Virus record (IMG/VR): IMGVR_UViG_3300034156_000072
Coordinates: 1-23,641 of that record
Origin: a virus
Strand: one strand, 5' to 3'
DNA: 23,641 nt
Positions 13,682 to 22,099 of the stretch are shown here, piece by piece. Numbering within the stretch: position 1 is the first letter of the stretch; each line of letters opens with the position of its first letter. The notes under the pieces were generated by a model. That model had not been told where the DNA came from, searched no databases, and saw only the letters and a program-made list of their open reading frames with translations. Both the position numbers and the translations under genes were made by a program.

Positions 13682-13713
13682 CGCCAGGCCTTGCGCCTGG
13701 CGTGGATTGAAAC
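13682..13713 (+). CRISPR. Solitary subtype I-C-like CRISPR repeat upstream of tape measure
   Basis: This 32-nt unit has a perfect 8-bp stem, CGCCAGGC (13682-13689) and GCCTGGCG (13695-13702), followed by TGGATTGAAAC, identical at its last 14 bases (GGCGTGGATTGAAAC end) to the minus-strand repeat at 8049-8080. No second repeat is within reach, so it is a solitary repeat unit. The sequence after it is the tape measure leader and start codon. A TAAAAT box at 13670-13675 would start transcription at about its first base, though no good -35 is visible. Solitary repeats of this kind in phages are the hallmark of RNA anti-CRISPR candidates. Confidence 0.8.
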
Positions 13714-13728
13714 TAACCCCGACCCACG

Positions 13729-16437
13729 ATGCCACCCCCGAGCAACAACCTCGCCATCCGCCTTCTGATTGCGGCTGAAGATCGGGCCAGTCGCGTATTG
13801 CAAGCCGTCGGCGGCCGTGTCACCCAACTCGGCGCCGCCATCGCCGCGTACTTCACCGGCCGGGCGCTCGCCAATTACTTCGAGAGCGCCGTCGATTCCG
13901 CGGGCTCACTAGAGCAACAACTCTCCGTCCTGCAGCAAACCTCCGGGGCCAGTGCAGACGAGATGCTCGCCCTCAAGGCCGCCGCCGAAGCGGTGGCCGA
14001 CAGCCCCTTGCCCTATACCGCCGCCCAAGCCGCGGCGGGTCAGATCGAGCTCGCCCGGGCGGGCCAGAGCGCCCAAGAGGTCATCGCCTCCCTGCCCCCG
14101 GTCCTCAACCTCGCCGCGGCCGCTCAACTGGAGGTGGGTGAGTCCGCCGGCATCGTGACCGCCCAGCTCGGCGCTTTCGGGTTGTCCGCCCAAGAAGCCG
14201 GCCGGGTCGCCGACACCCTCACCGCGGGTGCCAACGCCAGCAACACCTCCGTCAAAGCCCTGGCCGAAGCCCTCTCCTATGCCGGGCCGATGGCCAAAGC
14301 CGCCGGCTACAGCATCGAACAGGCCGCCGCCGCCGTCGGCATCATGGCCAATTCGGGAATCGACGCCAGCCGGGCCGGCACCGCGCTTAACTCCATCTTT
14401 TCCCAATTACAGGACCCGGCCAGCAAAGCCAGCGCCGCCCTGTCCGGCATGGGCGTCACCTCCCGGGATCTCTCCACCGTCCTGGACGCGTTGGCCGCCG
14501 GCACCCCGGCCGCCGAAAAGGCCATCCTGGCATTCGGCACCGAGGCCGGCCCGGGACTGCGGGCCCTGGTCGCGTCCGGCGGGCAAGGCGTCGACGGACT
14601 GCGCGACAAGATCGCCGGCATGGGCGGGGAAGCCGCCAAGGCCGCCGCGGCGATGCAGGACAACCTGTTCGGGGCCTTCGGGGAGCTGGGCAAGCTGTGG
14701 GACAGCATCAAGACCAAGGTCGGCGAATCCCTCCTCGGACCCCTGGAGCGGGAGATCCGCTCCGTCTCCGCGTCCTTGCGGGCCTGGGTGCAGTCCGGGC
14801 AGCTCGACACCTTCCGTGCGTCCATCGTCTCCGCGTTCGAGGCCGCCGTAGCCGCTGCCAAGCAGTTCGTCGGCTCCTTCGACCTGGCCGCCGTTGCGCA
14901 GAACCTGGCCGACTTCGCCGCCCGGGCCGGCGCCGCCTTGGATGGGGCGCGGGCCAAGATCGAAGCGGTTGGGGAAGCCTCCGCCCGGGTGGTCGCGGCC
15001 GTCTCCGGGATCTGGAACGGCTTCCGCGCCACGGTCGAGGCGGTCGGCGCGGCCTTCTCCGCCTTGGCCACGACCGTCCTGTCCGCCTATGCCTCCATCG
15101 TGGAGGGCGCCAACAAAGTCGGGCTCGCTCAAGACCAGACGGCGCTCAAGGCCCGCGCCGCGGCGGATACCGCCGGGCAAGCCTGGGCGGATTTCAGCGC
15201 CGCGTCCCAACAACACTTCGCCGCGTCGGGCGATGCGTTCCTGCGCATGGTCGGCACCCAAACGACCGGCACCCAAACCCTCGCCGCCAATGCCCAGACC
15301 GCCACCCAATCGGTCGGCATCACGGCCGATGCGCTCGACGCCCTGGGCGCCTCGGCCGACTTTGCCGCGGCGGGTCAGGCATCCCTGACGGCCGCTACCC
15401 AAGCCGCCGTCCCGGTGGCCGAAGCCCACGCCGCCGCCACCGCCCAAGCCGCCGCGGCCGCCCAAACCGAAGCGCAAGCCAAAGCCGAGTCGGCGCGGCG
15501 CATCCAAGAGGAATCCAACGCGCGGCGCATCGCCATCGAAGCCGCCCAACTGGAGCTGGAAATCCGCGGTCGCTCCGTTGGCCTCATCCAGTCCGAGGGC
15601 GATGCTCGGGTGACCCACATGCAAAACCTGCGCGCGGAAGCCATCGCCCGCGGGGATGCCGCGGAAGCCGCCCGGCTGGGCGACGAGGTCGCGTGGGCCA
15701 GCATCCGTGCCGCCAAGGCCAACGCCCAGGCCAAGCGCGAGGAAGCCGATGCGGCCCAAGCCCTGGCCCTTGCCCTGCTTCGGCAGGCACAGGCGGAGGG
15801 CGATACCAGTCTGGAGACCCGCGCCGCCGTGGCCGCGGCGGAACAGGCCGCGCGCGCCAAACAACTGGAGGCGGATGCGGCCAAGGAGGCGCTGCGGCAC
15901 GAGCAGGCCCTGGCCGCCGCCGCGGATGAGGTGGCTAACGCCACGGGACGATCCGCGGACGAAGCCGAACGCGATGCCGGCGCACGCCAGGCCGGGGCCG
16001 ATGCGGAAGCCAAGAAGGCCGAAGCGGCGAACAATTTCTCGACGGCGGGGGCCACCGCGTGGGCCGCGAGCTGGAACGCCGAGAACCTCGCCAAGCAATT
16101 CGGCCAGACCCCAACGAACAAAGGTCGCGAGAAGGACTTGGCCGACTATCTGTTTCAGCGCACCCGCGGCGGCACCGGGGACAGAAGCCGCTTTATTGGC
16201 GACAAGCTCGCCGAAGTCCGCGCCATCTGGGCGAAAGAAGACGCTCAACGCCAACCGGCCGCCGCCACTGCCCCACCGGAATCCGCCGCCGCCGCGGAGA
16301 GAGAGCCGCGCAGAGCCTTCCGCACCGTGCGCGTCGAGCTGGTGTCCGGTGGCAAGACCGCTCACTTAGACCTGCCCGAGGGGCAGGATAACGCCCTGCT
16401 GGATGCCATACGGCGCTCGGGGCTCGCATCCACCTGA
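13729..16437 (+). CDS. Tape measure protein (TP901 type)
   Basis: A 902-residue protein that sets tail length and helps DNA entry. At about 1.5 angstrom per residue it predicts a tail of roughly 135 nm. The N-terminal half carries a TP901-like core (EQQLSVLQQTSGASADEM, GILNSIF-type SRAGTALNSIFSQLQDP, AFGTEAGPGLRALVASG, residues about 60-290). Long Ala-rich amphipathic helices follow, very marked at residues 560-770 with repeated AA/EA/KA heptads. The C-terminal part has a NKGREKDLADYLFQRT segment and a short beta-like end. No Shine-Dalgarno is visible: the bases before ATG are the I-C-like repeat and a C-rich stretch. This is the longest confident tail gene except the tip protein. Confidence 0.93.
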   Translation: MPPPSNNLAIRLLIAAEDRASRVLQAVGGRVTQLGAAIAAYFTGRALANYFESAVDSAGSLEQQLSVLQQTSGASADEMLALKAAAEAVADSPLPYTAAQAAAGQIELARAGQSAQEVIASLPPVLNLAAAAQLEVGESAGIVTAQLGAFGLSAQEAGRVADTLTAGANASNTSVKALAEALSYAGPMAKAAGYSIEQAAAAVGIMANSGIDASRAGTALNSIFSQLQDPASKASAALSGMGVTSRDLSTVLDALAAGTPAAEKAILAFGTEAGPGLRALVASGGQGVDGLRDKIAGMGGEAAKAAAAMQDNLFGAFGELGKLWDSIKTKVGESLLGPLEREIRSVSASLRAWVQSGQLDTFRASIVSAFEAAVAAAKQFVGSFDLAAVAQNLADFAARAGAALDGARAKIEAVGEASARVVAAVSGIWNGFRATVEAVGAAFSALATTVLSAYASIVEGANKVGLAQDQTALKARAAADTAGQAWADFSAASQQHFAASGDAFLRMVGTQTTGTQTLAANAQTATQSVGITADALDALGASADFAAAGQASLTAATQAAVPVAEAHAAATAQAAAAAQTEAQAKAESARRIQEESNARRIAIEAAQLELEIRGRSVGLIQSEGDARVTHMQNLRAEAIARGDAAEAARLGDEVAWASIRAAKANAQAKREEADAAQALALALLRQAQAEGDTSLETRAAVAAAEQAARAKQLEADAAKEALRHEQALAAAADEVANATGRSADEAERDAGARQAGADAEAKKAEAANNFSTAGATAWAASWNAENLAKQFGQTPTNKGREKDLADYLFQRTRGGTGDRSRFIGDKLAEVRAIWAKEDAQRQPAAATAPPESAAAAEREPRRAFRTVRVELVSGGKTAHLDLPEGQDNALLDAIRRSGLAST

Positions 16438-16449
16438 GGGCAGCACATC

Positions 16450-19400
16450 GTGGCGATAACAGCCAACAGCCTGCGGTTCTATAAATCCGAGCGCATGACC
16501 GACCAGCCAGATGGCGGCGGTCGAATGACCGGCACCGAGATCGTTGCCGATATCGAAAACCAGATCTTCGACGATATCTCGGACGTCGACTACGCGGCCG
16601 GGGACATCTCGATCCGCAAGGTCTATGCCCTGGTGAAGTCCGCGGACACCGACAAATATCTCGATTCGGGTTTCGCCATCTTCTCCCCGCCGACCGGGGC
16701 CGGCGTGTCCGTGCTCGCTTTCTCCACGGGCAGTTTCTACGACGAACGCTCGGCCCTGGTCGGCAGGCTGGAAGGGGCGATCATCCGCGGCGGCCGGTGG
16801 AACGGCTATCTGTGGAGCCATGGGACGCGCTCGATTACCCTCTGGCAAAAACCGGAAGCCGTCCTGCCGACGGTCAACGGGCGGATGTTCCTGGTTGCGT
16901 CCGGATACTCGGAAGTGATTTGGATCACCCGGGTTATCACGTCCGACTTGAAGCTCACCGACGACAAGGGCGACTACTACATCAAGCAGGTGGTCCTGGA
17001 GATTGCCGAGCCGATCCAGCACACCTACGTCGGGATGGAGCCTCAGCGCCTGACCCCGACGACGGCGCCGACAACGGGGATCTACGACTCCAACTACGAC
17101 CCCTATGCCGTGGAGATGGTCGGCATCAAGGCGCTGACCGCCCCCGCGGCCTTCGGGGACTATTCGGTCAAAGTCGCCAACCTCTATTCGCCGGTCATCC
17201 CGACGGCATTGGCCGAGACCCCCATTGCGGACACGACCCCCGCGGCCTCGATCACGACCCTGGTGCTGGCCAATACCGGGACCGTCACAGTCACGACCGC
17301 CCTCGATTGCATCGGGCCGACCAAGTCCTGGTTCCTTGGGTCCGGCATCTACCCGGGGACGCTGTCGATCTCTGTGTCCGGCTCGACCATCGTCGACGTG
17401 GCCGGGTCCGTGCTGCTCGGGGCGACGGTGGTCGGATCGGTCAACTACTCGGCCGGCGTCGTTACTTGGAACGCGTCCTGCCCGGCTTACGGAACGAACT
17501 CGAAGACCGCAACCTGGAAACCGGCCGCGGCCCCGATCCGGGTCGGCGACACGGACATGATCCCGGTCACCCTGGAGAATCAGGGCTTCGTCTATGTGAC
17601 GACGCTCGAACCCATCCCGTCGCCCGGCAGTCTGCGGGTGTCCTATCGCGCAGCCGGGACCTGGTACAGCCTCGAGGATGCCGGCAACGGGGTCATGACC
17701 GGCGTCAATAGCTCCTACGGGTCCGGCGTGCTGTCGCTCACGACCGGCACGGTGCAGCTCACCCTGGGGGCCCTTCCGGACGTCGACAGCGCGATCATGC
17801 TGACCTGGGGCGTACCGGTCACCACGGTGGCCCGCGGCGGCGAGGCACTGGCGTCTCCGGTCTGGCGCGGGCACCTGGCCAACGCGGGAACCGCGCCCGG
17901 GACGATCAGCGCCTCTTGGACGGTCGGAGGGACGACCTACACCCTGACCGACAACAGCGCCGGGGTGCTGGCGGGGACCGGCGGGGTGGGGACCATCCGG
18001 TATTCGGACGGCTTCTACGAGATTCGCCCGAGCGCCCTCCCGCCTTCCGGTACGCAGCTGAGCATCACCTATGCCCATGGGCCTGTCACCAGCGAGTCGT
18101 TCTCGTCGCCTGCGCGCGAGCCTGACGGGTCCATTCACCTGACACTGGCGTCTCCCCCGCGGCACGGGATGGTCGAGATCGACTACCCGGTTGTTATCAC
18201 CAAAGAGGGGGAAGTCGTCGTCGACTCGCGCGGCCAACCCATCGAAGTGACCAAGCGGGTGCGCGACAACGCGGCCGGCGTGCTGGTGGTGACCGGCGGG
18301 ACGAACGGATCGGTCAACTATACCGGCGGGATATTGGCGTGGTTCCCGGATTACACCGGGGCTTATCCGGTCCCGACCTACAAGAGCCACCGCAACGCGG
18401 GAACATTCTTGGGGTACTCGACGTGGTATGTCGGCAACGTCATGACCGCCTGCGATGCCATCTTCTCGAACGGGGACATCACGGTGAAATACCGCCCCGT
18501 CGAAAGCGACTCCACGGTCACCGAGACATCCACTCTGCTGGCCCTGGAGATCGACCTCAGCATGGCCTGGGGCGAGACCATCGCGCCCAACAGCCTACGC
18601 TTTCGTTTGGCCGGGGCCGTCTATGTGCAAACGGCCGGCGTCATCTACCGCGACCCGAGCGCCACGACCGGGGTAGGGACGCTGGCCGGCACCTTGGACG
18701 CGGCGACCGGTGTCGCCCGCATTACCTCCTGGGTCTCTGGCGGATCGCCCGCGGTCACCCTGGATGCGCTCACGACCCAGATCGGCGCCCATCCCGTCTC
18801 GCTCGCGGTCTTCGCGACGGTCATCTCGCCCATCCGCTCGGGCTCGCTGCAGCTGCGGTGGGTCACCCTGGAGGGGGTCCCCAAGAGCAAGACCGTCGAC
18901 GAGGACGGCTACCTGCAGGACACGGATGCCACGATCCAAGTCGACCCGCTGTTCGGTGTCGTGGTCGCCCGGTTCGGGCACTACCGGCCGGTCTCCGCCC
19001 TGACCCCGGAAGAGCTGGCGTCGGACTGGTACGACCCGGACGCGACCGAAGACATCGAAGGCGTCAACAGCATCTGGAAGCCGCAGCTGGTCCTGTCCGA
19101 CTCGATTATCTACAACGCGGTTGGCCAGACCTACATGCCGCCCGACAGCGACCTCCTCGGGGTCAACGCGGCCAAGCTCCCTCCGGACGGCAAGGCGCTG
19201 ATCCTGCGCCCCGGGATGCTGGCCCTGGTCCACCATACGGATTCCCTGGCGGCATCGAGTCTGGCCGCCGGGCAGGTCATCGACTGCGGGCGCACCCGGC
19301 TGTATCGGGTGGTGATCGAGGACAGCGCCGGTCTTCGGCTGGCGTCAGACCTGTTCACGCTCAACCGGGAGCTCGGCACGCTCACGATGGCCGACCCGCT

Positions 19401-20010
19401 TCCGCTCGACGGGTTCACCAGTCCCTATGCCATCCATCATTCCGTCGCCGATCTGCGGCGCATCCGCTCGGCGGACATCAACGGCACGGTCGCTTTGTTG
19501 GGGCCGACCACGCACGACTATCCAAGCGGCGAGTCGTACCTCAGCGGCGTGGTCTACATCGGGACGCTGCAGGCACGGGTCGCGGGGGTCTTCGCCCAAG
19601 CGACGTGGACCAACGTCTGGTCGGATGTCTTGATCGGATCGGCCCCGCTCGCCCAGTACAACAACGCCCTTTTCCCCATCGCGGTTACGAACGAGTCGGC
19701 CTACCCGGATCGGTTCCTGGTGCAGTTCACCAGCTCGACAGACTTCCGCGTCATCGGCGAGAACCTCGGGATTATCGGGATCGGCTCGGTCAACACAAAC
19801 TGCGAGCCGATCAATACGCTGACCGGAGAGCCGTACTTCAAAATCGACTATCGCGGGTGGGGGATCGGGTGGGCGACCGGCAACTGTCTGCGCTTCAACG
19901 TGGCAGGCGCGTGCTATCCCATCGACGTGGTGCGGGCGGTTCAGCCGGGGGACCCGATGTCTGCCATCGACAAATTCGAGCTTCTATTGATAGGAAATGT
20001 AGATGCCTAA
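16450..20010 (+). CDS. Large tail-tip/baseplate structural protein
   Basis: A 1186-residue protein from a GTG start with GAGGG about 10 nt upstream, 12 nt after the tape measure stop. The N-terminal 230 residues (FYKSERMTDQPDGGGRMTG, IFDDISDVDYAAGDISIRKVYA) match a conserved phage tail protein type that I recall only as uncharacterised. The middle contains several beta-rich repeats with a shared core (DVAGSVLLG, then GSVNYSAGVVTW near 315-340; similar at about 406-432, 498-524 and 605-631). The C-terminus is beta-rich and ends LRFNVAGACYPIDVVRAVQPGDP. It probably forms the distal tail or baseplate scaffold for the receptor-binding genes that follow. Confidence 0.8.
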   Translation: MAITANSLRFYKSERMTDQPDGGGRMTGTEIVADIENQIFDDISDVDYAAGDISIRKVYALVKSADTDKYLDSGFAIFSPPTGAGVSVLAFSTGSFYDERSALVGRLEGAIIRGGRWNGYLWSHGTRSITLWQKPEAVLPTVNGRMFLVASGYSEVIWITRVITSDLKLTDDKGDYYIKQVVLEIAEPIQHTYVGMEPQRLTPTTAPTTGIYDSNYDPYAVEMVGIKALTAPAAFGDYSVKVANLYSPVIPTALAETPIADTTPAASITTLVLANTGTVTVTTALDCIGPTKSWFLGSGIYPGTLSISVSGSTIVDVAGSVLLGATVVGSVNYSAGVVTWNASCPAYGTNSKTATWKPAAAPIRVGDTDMIPVTLENQGFVYVTTLEPIPSPGSLRVSYRAAGTWYSLEDAGNGVMTGVNSSYGSGVLSLTTGTVQLTLGALPDVDSAIMLTWGVPVTTVARGGEALASPVWRGHLANAGTAPGTISASWTVGGTTYTLTDNSAGVLAGTGGVGTIRYSDGFYEIRPSALPPSGTQLSITYAHGPVTSESFSSPAREPDGSIHLTLASPPRHGMVEIDYPVVITKEGEVVVDSRGQPIEVTKRVRDNAAGVLVVTGGTNGSVNYTGGILAWFPDYTGAYPVPTYKSHRNAGTFLGYSTWYVGNVMTACDAIFSNGDITVKYRPVESDSTVTETSTLLALEIDLSMAWGETIAPNSLRFRLAGAVYVQTAGVIYRDPSATTGVGTLAGTLDAATGVARITSWVSGGSPAVTLDALTTQIGAHPVSLAVFATVISPIRSGSLQLRWVTLEGVPKSKTVDEDGYLQDTDATIQVDPLFGVVVARFGHYRPVSALTPEELASDWYDPDATEDIEGVNSIWKPQLVLSDSIIYNAVGQTYMPPDSDLLGVNAAKLPPDGKALILRPGMLALVHHTDSLAASSLAAGQVIDCGRTRLYRVVIEDSAGLRLASDLFTLNRELGTLTMADPLPLDGFTSPYAIHHSVADLRRIRSADINGTVALLGPTTHDYPSGESYLSGVVYIGTLQARVAGVFAQATWTNVWSDVLIGSAPLAQYNNALFPIAVTNESAYPDRFLVQFTSSTDFRVIGENLGIIGIGSVNTNCEPINTLTGEPYFKIDYRGWGIGWATGNCLRFNVAGACYPIDVVRAVQPGDPMSAIDKFELLLIGNVDA

Positions 20011-20055
20011 GTTGCTCGCAATGACTGTCGAATTAGAAGTTAGGGGCGTGTAATC

Positions 20056-21180
20056 GTGACCATTCGAGACACCAGCGTTAAATACTTCGATTCGACAATG
20101 ACCGGGGCGCCGGTTATGAGCGGCACGGCTGGGGCCTTGATTGGGGTCCTGGACGCTTGCTTGATTAACGGATTCGGGTCGGTTGTCGCTTCAAGCCTTG
20201 TCGTCGTCAGTGGGGTGGCTACTCTGACGGTTTCCGCAGGGCATGGGCTTGTGAATCCTGGTGCAGCTTCAAGCGTCGATGTCGGTATCGTTGCGGTAGT
20301 CTCGGGAGTAACCGGGGCGCTTTCCGCTTTGAATAAAGAATGGCGGGTAACGGTTTCTAGCACTACGGTGCTGACCTGGGAGTGTGGGGTAGCCATTCCA
20401 GATGGGTCAGCGGCTGGAACAATTAGCGTAAAGCACGCGCCTGCTGGATGGACCAAGGCATTCTCAGGGACGAATCTTGCGGCCTATAAGTCGTCCGATA
20501 TCACGGCGACCGGATGCTATCTGCGCGTTGACGACACCCCGGCGCAGTATCCGACGCTCGTCATGTATGAGGCGATGACAGGGATTAATTCAGGGACCGG
20601 TCCGGCTCCAACGACAGGAAGTCTTTTTTTTGGAAAGAGCGATACGGCTAATGCTTCGGCGCGCCCCTGGCGGGTGTGTTCCGATTCTAAAATGTTTTTC
20701 ATTTTCTGCAAATTAGACAATGTTAACTGGTCTCCAAATATCTCATTTGGGGATTTTTTAAGCTATAAGCCTGGGGACGCTTTTAACTGTATGTTAATCG
20801 CTCAAGCGACGACAACTGGGTATGGTAATTTATTTTCATTAAGCAACAATAACGCAGGATCTTTTATCTCTAGGAGCTATACCCAGATTGGTGGTGCTGT
20901 CGCAAGCGGAAGATATAGCCATGGGTCTTGCGCGAATATTGGAAACGGCGTTATTGTCAGCCTAAATTTAGTAGACAACTCGGTTTGCAGTTGGCCGGTA
21001 GAGTGCTGGGAGGGGCTAATGTCCCGTGGACTTGTGCCGGGACTGTATAGCCCGATGCACGTTAATTATCCACCTGACGGAAACGTCTATCTTAGCTCGC
21101 AAGGAAAGGCGTTATTTACGCAAATTTTGTTGAATGCGACTTATCGCGCAATGATTGATGTGACTGGTCCTTGGAGGTAG
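20056..21180 (+). CDS. Putative receptor-binding/tail fibre protein
   Basis: A 374-residue protein from a GTG start with AGGGG upstream. N-terminal residues (TIRDTSVKYFDSTMTGAPVMSG) look like a tail-attachment motif common to phage tail proteins. Residues 60-140 are a Gly/Ser/Val-rich beta region. The C-terminal half is Cys- and aromatic-rich (PWRVCSDSKMFFIFC, YKPGDAFNCML, WPVECWEGLMSRGLVPGLY), suggestive of a folded host-recognition domain. From about 20560 the gene is clearly less GC-rich than the rest of the window and uses codons such as TTA and AAT, suggesting separate acquisition. A run of eight T (20624-20631) in the coding sequence is a possible slippage point. Confidence 0.72.
   Translation: MTIRDTSVKYFDSTMTGAPVMSGTAGALIGVLDACLINGFGSVVASSLVVVSGVATLTVSAGHGLVNPGAASSVDVGIVAVVSGVTGALSALNKEWRVTVSSTTVLTWECGVAIPDGSAAGTISVKHAPAGWTKAFSGTNLAAYKSSDITATGCYLRVDDTPAQYPTLVMYEAMTGINSGTGPAPTTGSLFFGKSDTANASARPWRVCSDSKMFFIFCKLDNVNWSPNISFGDFLSYKPGDAFNCMLIAQATTTGYGNLFSLSNNNAGSFISRSYTQIGGAVASGRYSHGSCANIGNGVIVSLNLVDNSVCSWPVECWEGLMSRGLVPGLYSPMHVNYPPDGNVYLSSQGKALFTQILLNATYRAMIDVTGPWR
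20624..20631 (+). repeat. T8 homopolymer in receptor-binding-like gene
   Basis: Eight consecutive T within codons CTT-TTT-TTT in an otherwise GC-rich genome. Loss or gain of one T would change the frame of the C-terminal half of the product, so it could act as a phase-variation or slippage site. Confidence 0.9.
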
Positions 21181-21182
21181 TT

Positions 21183-21479
21183 GTGGCCAATGTAAGGACT
21201 GGGTATTTCGGACAGCGTGCAAACATCCAAGACAGCGGCACCTATAGGATATATTCAAATGTATCGCGTCTTGGACTGTTTGGGGTTTACCGCGTAAGAC
21301 TTTTCGATAGGAGGTCTGGCAGGCTTGTCAGGGAAACTTGGAGCGCGTCTTCTGGGTCCTATTTATTCGATTATATTGCTTATTTCGACAAAGGCTATTT
21401 CGTTATGGCGTTCGATCATTCAGCCGAGCAAGTGAACGCAGCCGTTTCCGATCTTCTTACCCCGGTCCCAATGCCATGA
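21183..21479 (+). CDS. Small beta-sandwich tail accessory protein
   Basis: A 98-residue protein. I choose the GTG at 21183 because GGAGG lies 5 nt before it; an in-frame TTG at 21171 would overlap the previous stop. The core YRVRLFDRRSGRLVRETWSA, then SSGSYLFDYIAYFDKGYFVM, is the carboxypeptidase-regulatory-like (Ig/transthyretin-like) pattern found in many phage tail proteins, where a typical form reads RRVRL-DR-SG-LVRE-W-S--GSY-F. It probably decorates or attaches to the receptor-binding protein encoded upstream. It overlaps the next gene by 4 nt (ATGA) and belongs to the lower-GC block. Confidence 0.8.
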   Translation: MANVRTGYFGQRANIQDSGTYRIYSNVSRLGLFGVYRVRLFDRRSGRLVRETWSASSGSYLFDYIAYFDKGYFVMAFDHSAEQVNAAVSDLLTPVPMP

Positions 21480-21661
21480 ACGAGGTTCCGCTTGATCGCA
21501 GCGATGCGGCAGACGCGAAGCGATTCCGTTGGTTACTGTCCGGGAATGGATACTTTATGGAGGAAGAAATGCTCTGCGGATGCCATCGGTCAAGCTCGGA
21601 AAATAATAAAGATGACGCTCGACGCAAGATCGACGAAGCCATGAATTATGATGTGACTTGA
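21476..21661 (+). CDS. Small phage protein, unknown function
   Basis: A 61-residue protein that begins on the ATGA overlap with its predecessor. The sequence SDAADAKRFRWLLSGNGYFMEEE is a pattern I recognise from small phage proteins of unknown role (DA-RFRWL-x-GNGYFMEE), followed by a Cys pair (CGCH) and an Asp/Glu/Arg-rich helix KDDARRKIDEAMN. No enzyme motif is visible. Its place among tail genes suggests either a tail accessory or a small cytoplasmic helper translated with them. Confidence 0.75.
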   Translation: MNEVPLDRSDAADAKRFRWLLSGNGYFMEEEMLCGCHRSSSENNKDDARRKIDEAMNYDVT

Positions 21662-21676
21662 TGGAAGGTAGACGGT

Positions 21677-22075
21677 ATGAACGAATACGTGTCTTTAGCT
21701 TTAGCCCGTCGGCAAGTTCGCGCCACCCAACATAGCAATTGGTTAGACGGCGGAAAGCTCCAACTCTATACAACTCCGCGACCGGCCACGTCAGACACGG
21801 CGGTAACCTCGCAGGTCAAGCTCTGCGAATTCGAGCTTCCAGACCCGTCGGGTGATGTCGAAAACGGCATATGGACGGGGACTATTCCGGAACCCGTGAT
21901 GATCCTGGCGAACGGCACCCCGGTATGGGGCCGCTATTTGGATTCGTCCGGGGTAACGGTGTCCGATGCCGATGTGGGAGTGACCGGATCTGGGGCCGCG
22001 ATCATCGTCGAGAATGCGAACTTCGTGCAGGGGAGCTTAGCGGCTTTGATGTCTCAGGTGATCGAAGAAGGCTAA
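21677..22075 (+). CDS. Tail-region structural protein, unknown
   Basis: A 132-residue protein 15 nt after the previous stop, with GGAAGGTAGACGGT before the ATG. The N-terminal ALARRQVRATQHSNWLDGGKLQLYTT leads into a beta-rich middle (LCEFELPDPSGDVENGIWTG, PVMILANGTPVWGRYLDSSG, VGVTGSGAAIIVENANFVQG) resembling a short phage tail/baseplate protein family. GC content returns to that of the rest of the genome here. It precedes the tail-hub gene by 24 nt and probably assembles with it. Confidence 0.78.
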   Translation: MNEYVSLALARRQVRATQHSNWLDGGKLQLYTTPRPATSDTAVTSQVKLCEFELPDPSGDVENGIWTGTIPEPVMILANGTPVWGRYLDSSGVTVSDADVGVTGSGAAIIVENANFVQGSLAALMSQVIEEG

Positions 22076-22099
22076 AGCCAATTCTCGGGAGCGCCCGCC

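Noticed and set aside
14407-18390. Long open frames on the minus strand, opposite the tape measure and tail-tip genes (652 and 674 codons)
   Set aside because: They mirror the GC-rich codon pattern of the plus-strand genes, contain low-complexity Gly/Arg/Ala translations with no recognisable domain, and have no consistent ribosome binding sites.
20003-20053. A 16-codon frame between the tail-tip and fibre-like genes
   Set aside because: It overlaps the tail-tip stop and is too short for any coding evidence, although an AGGA precedes it. It may only help coupling.
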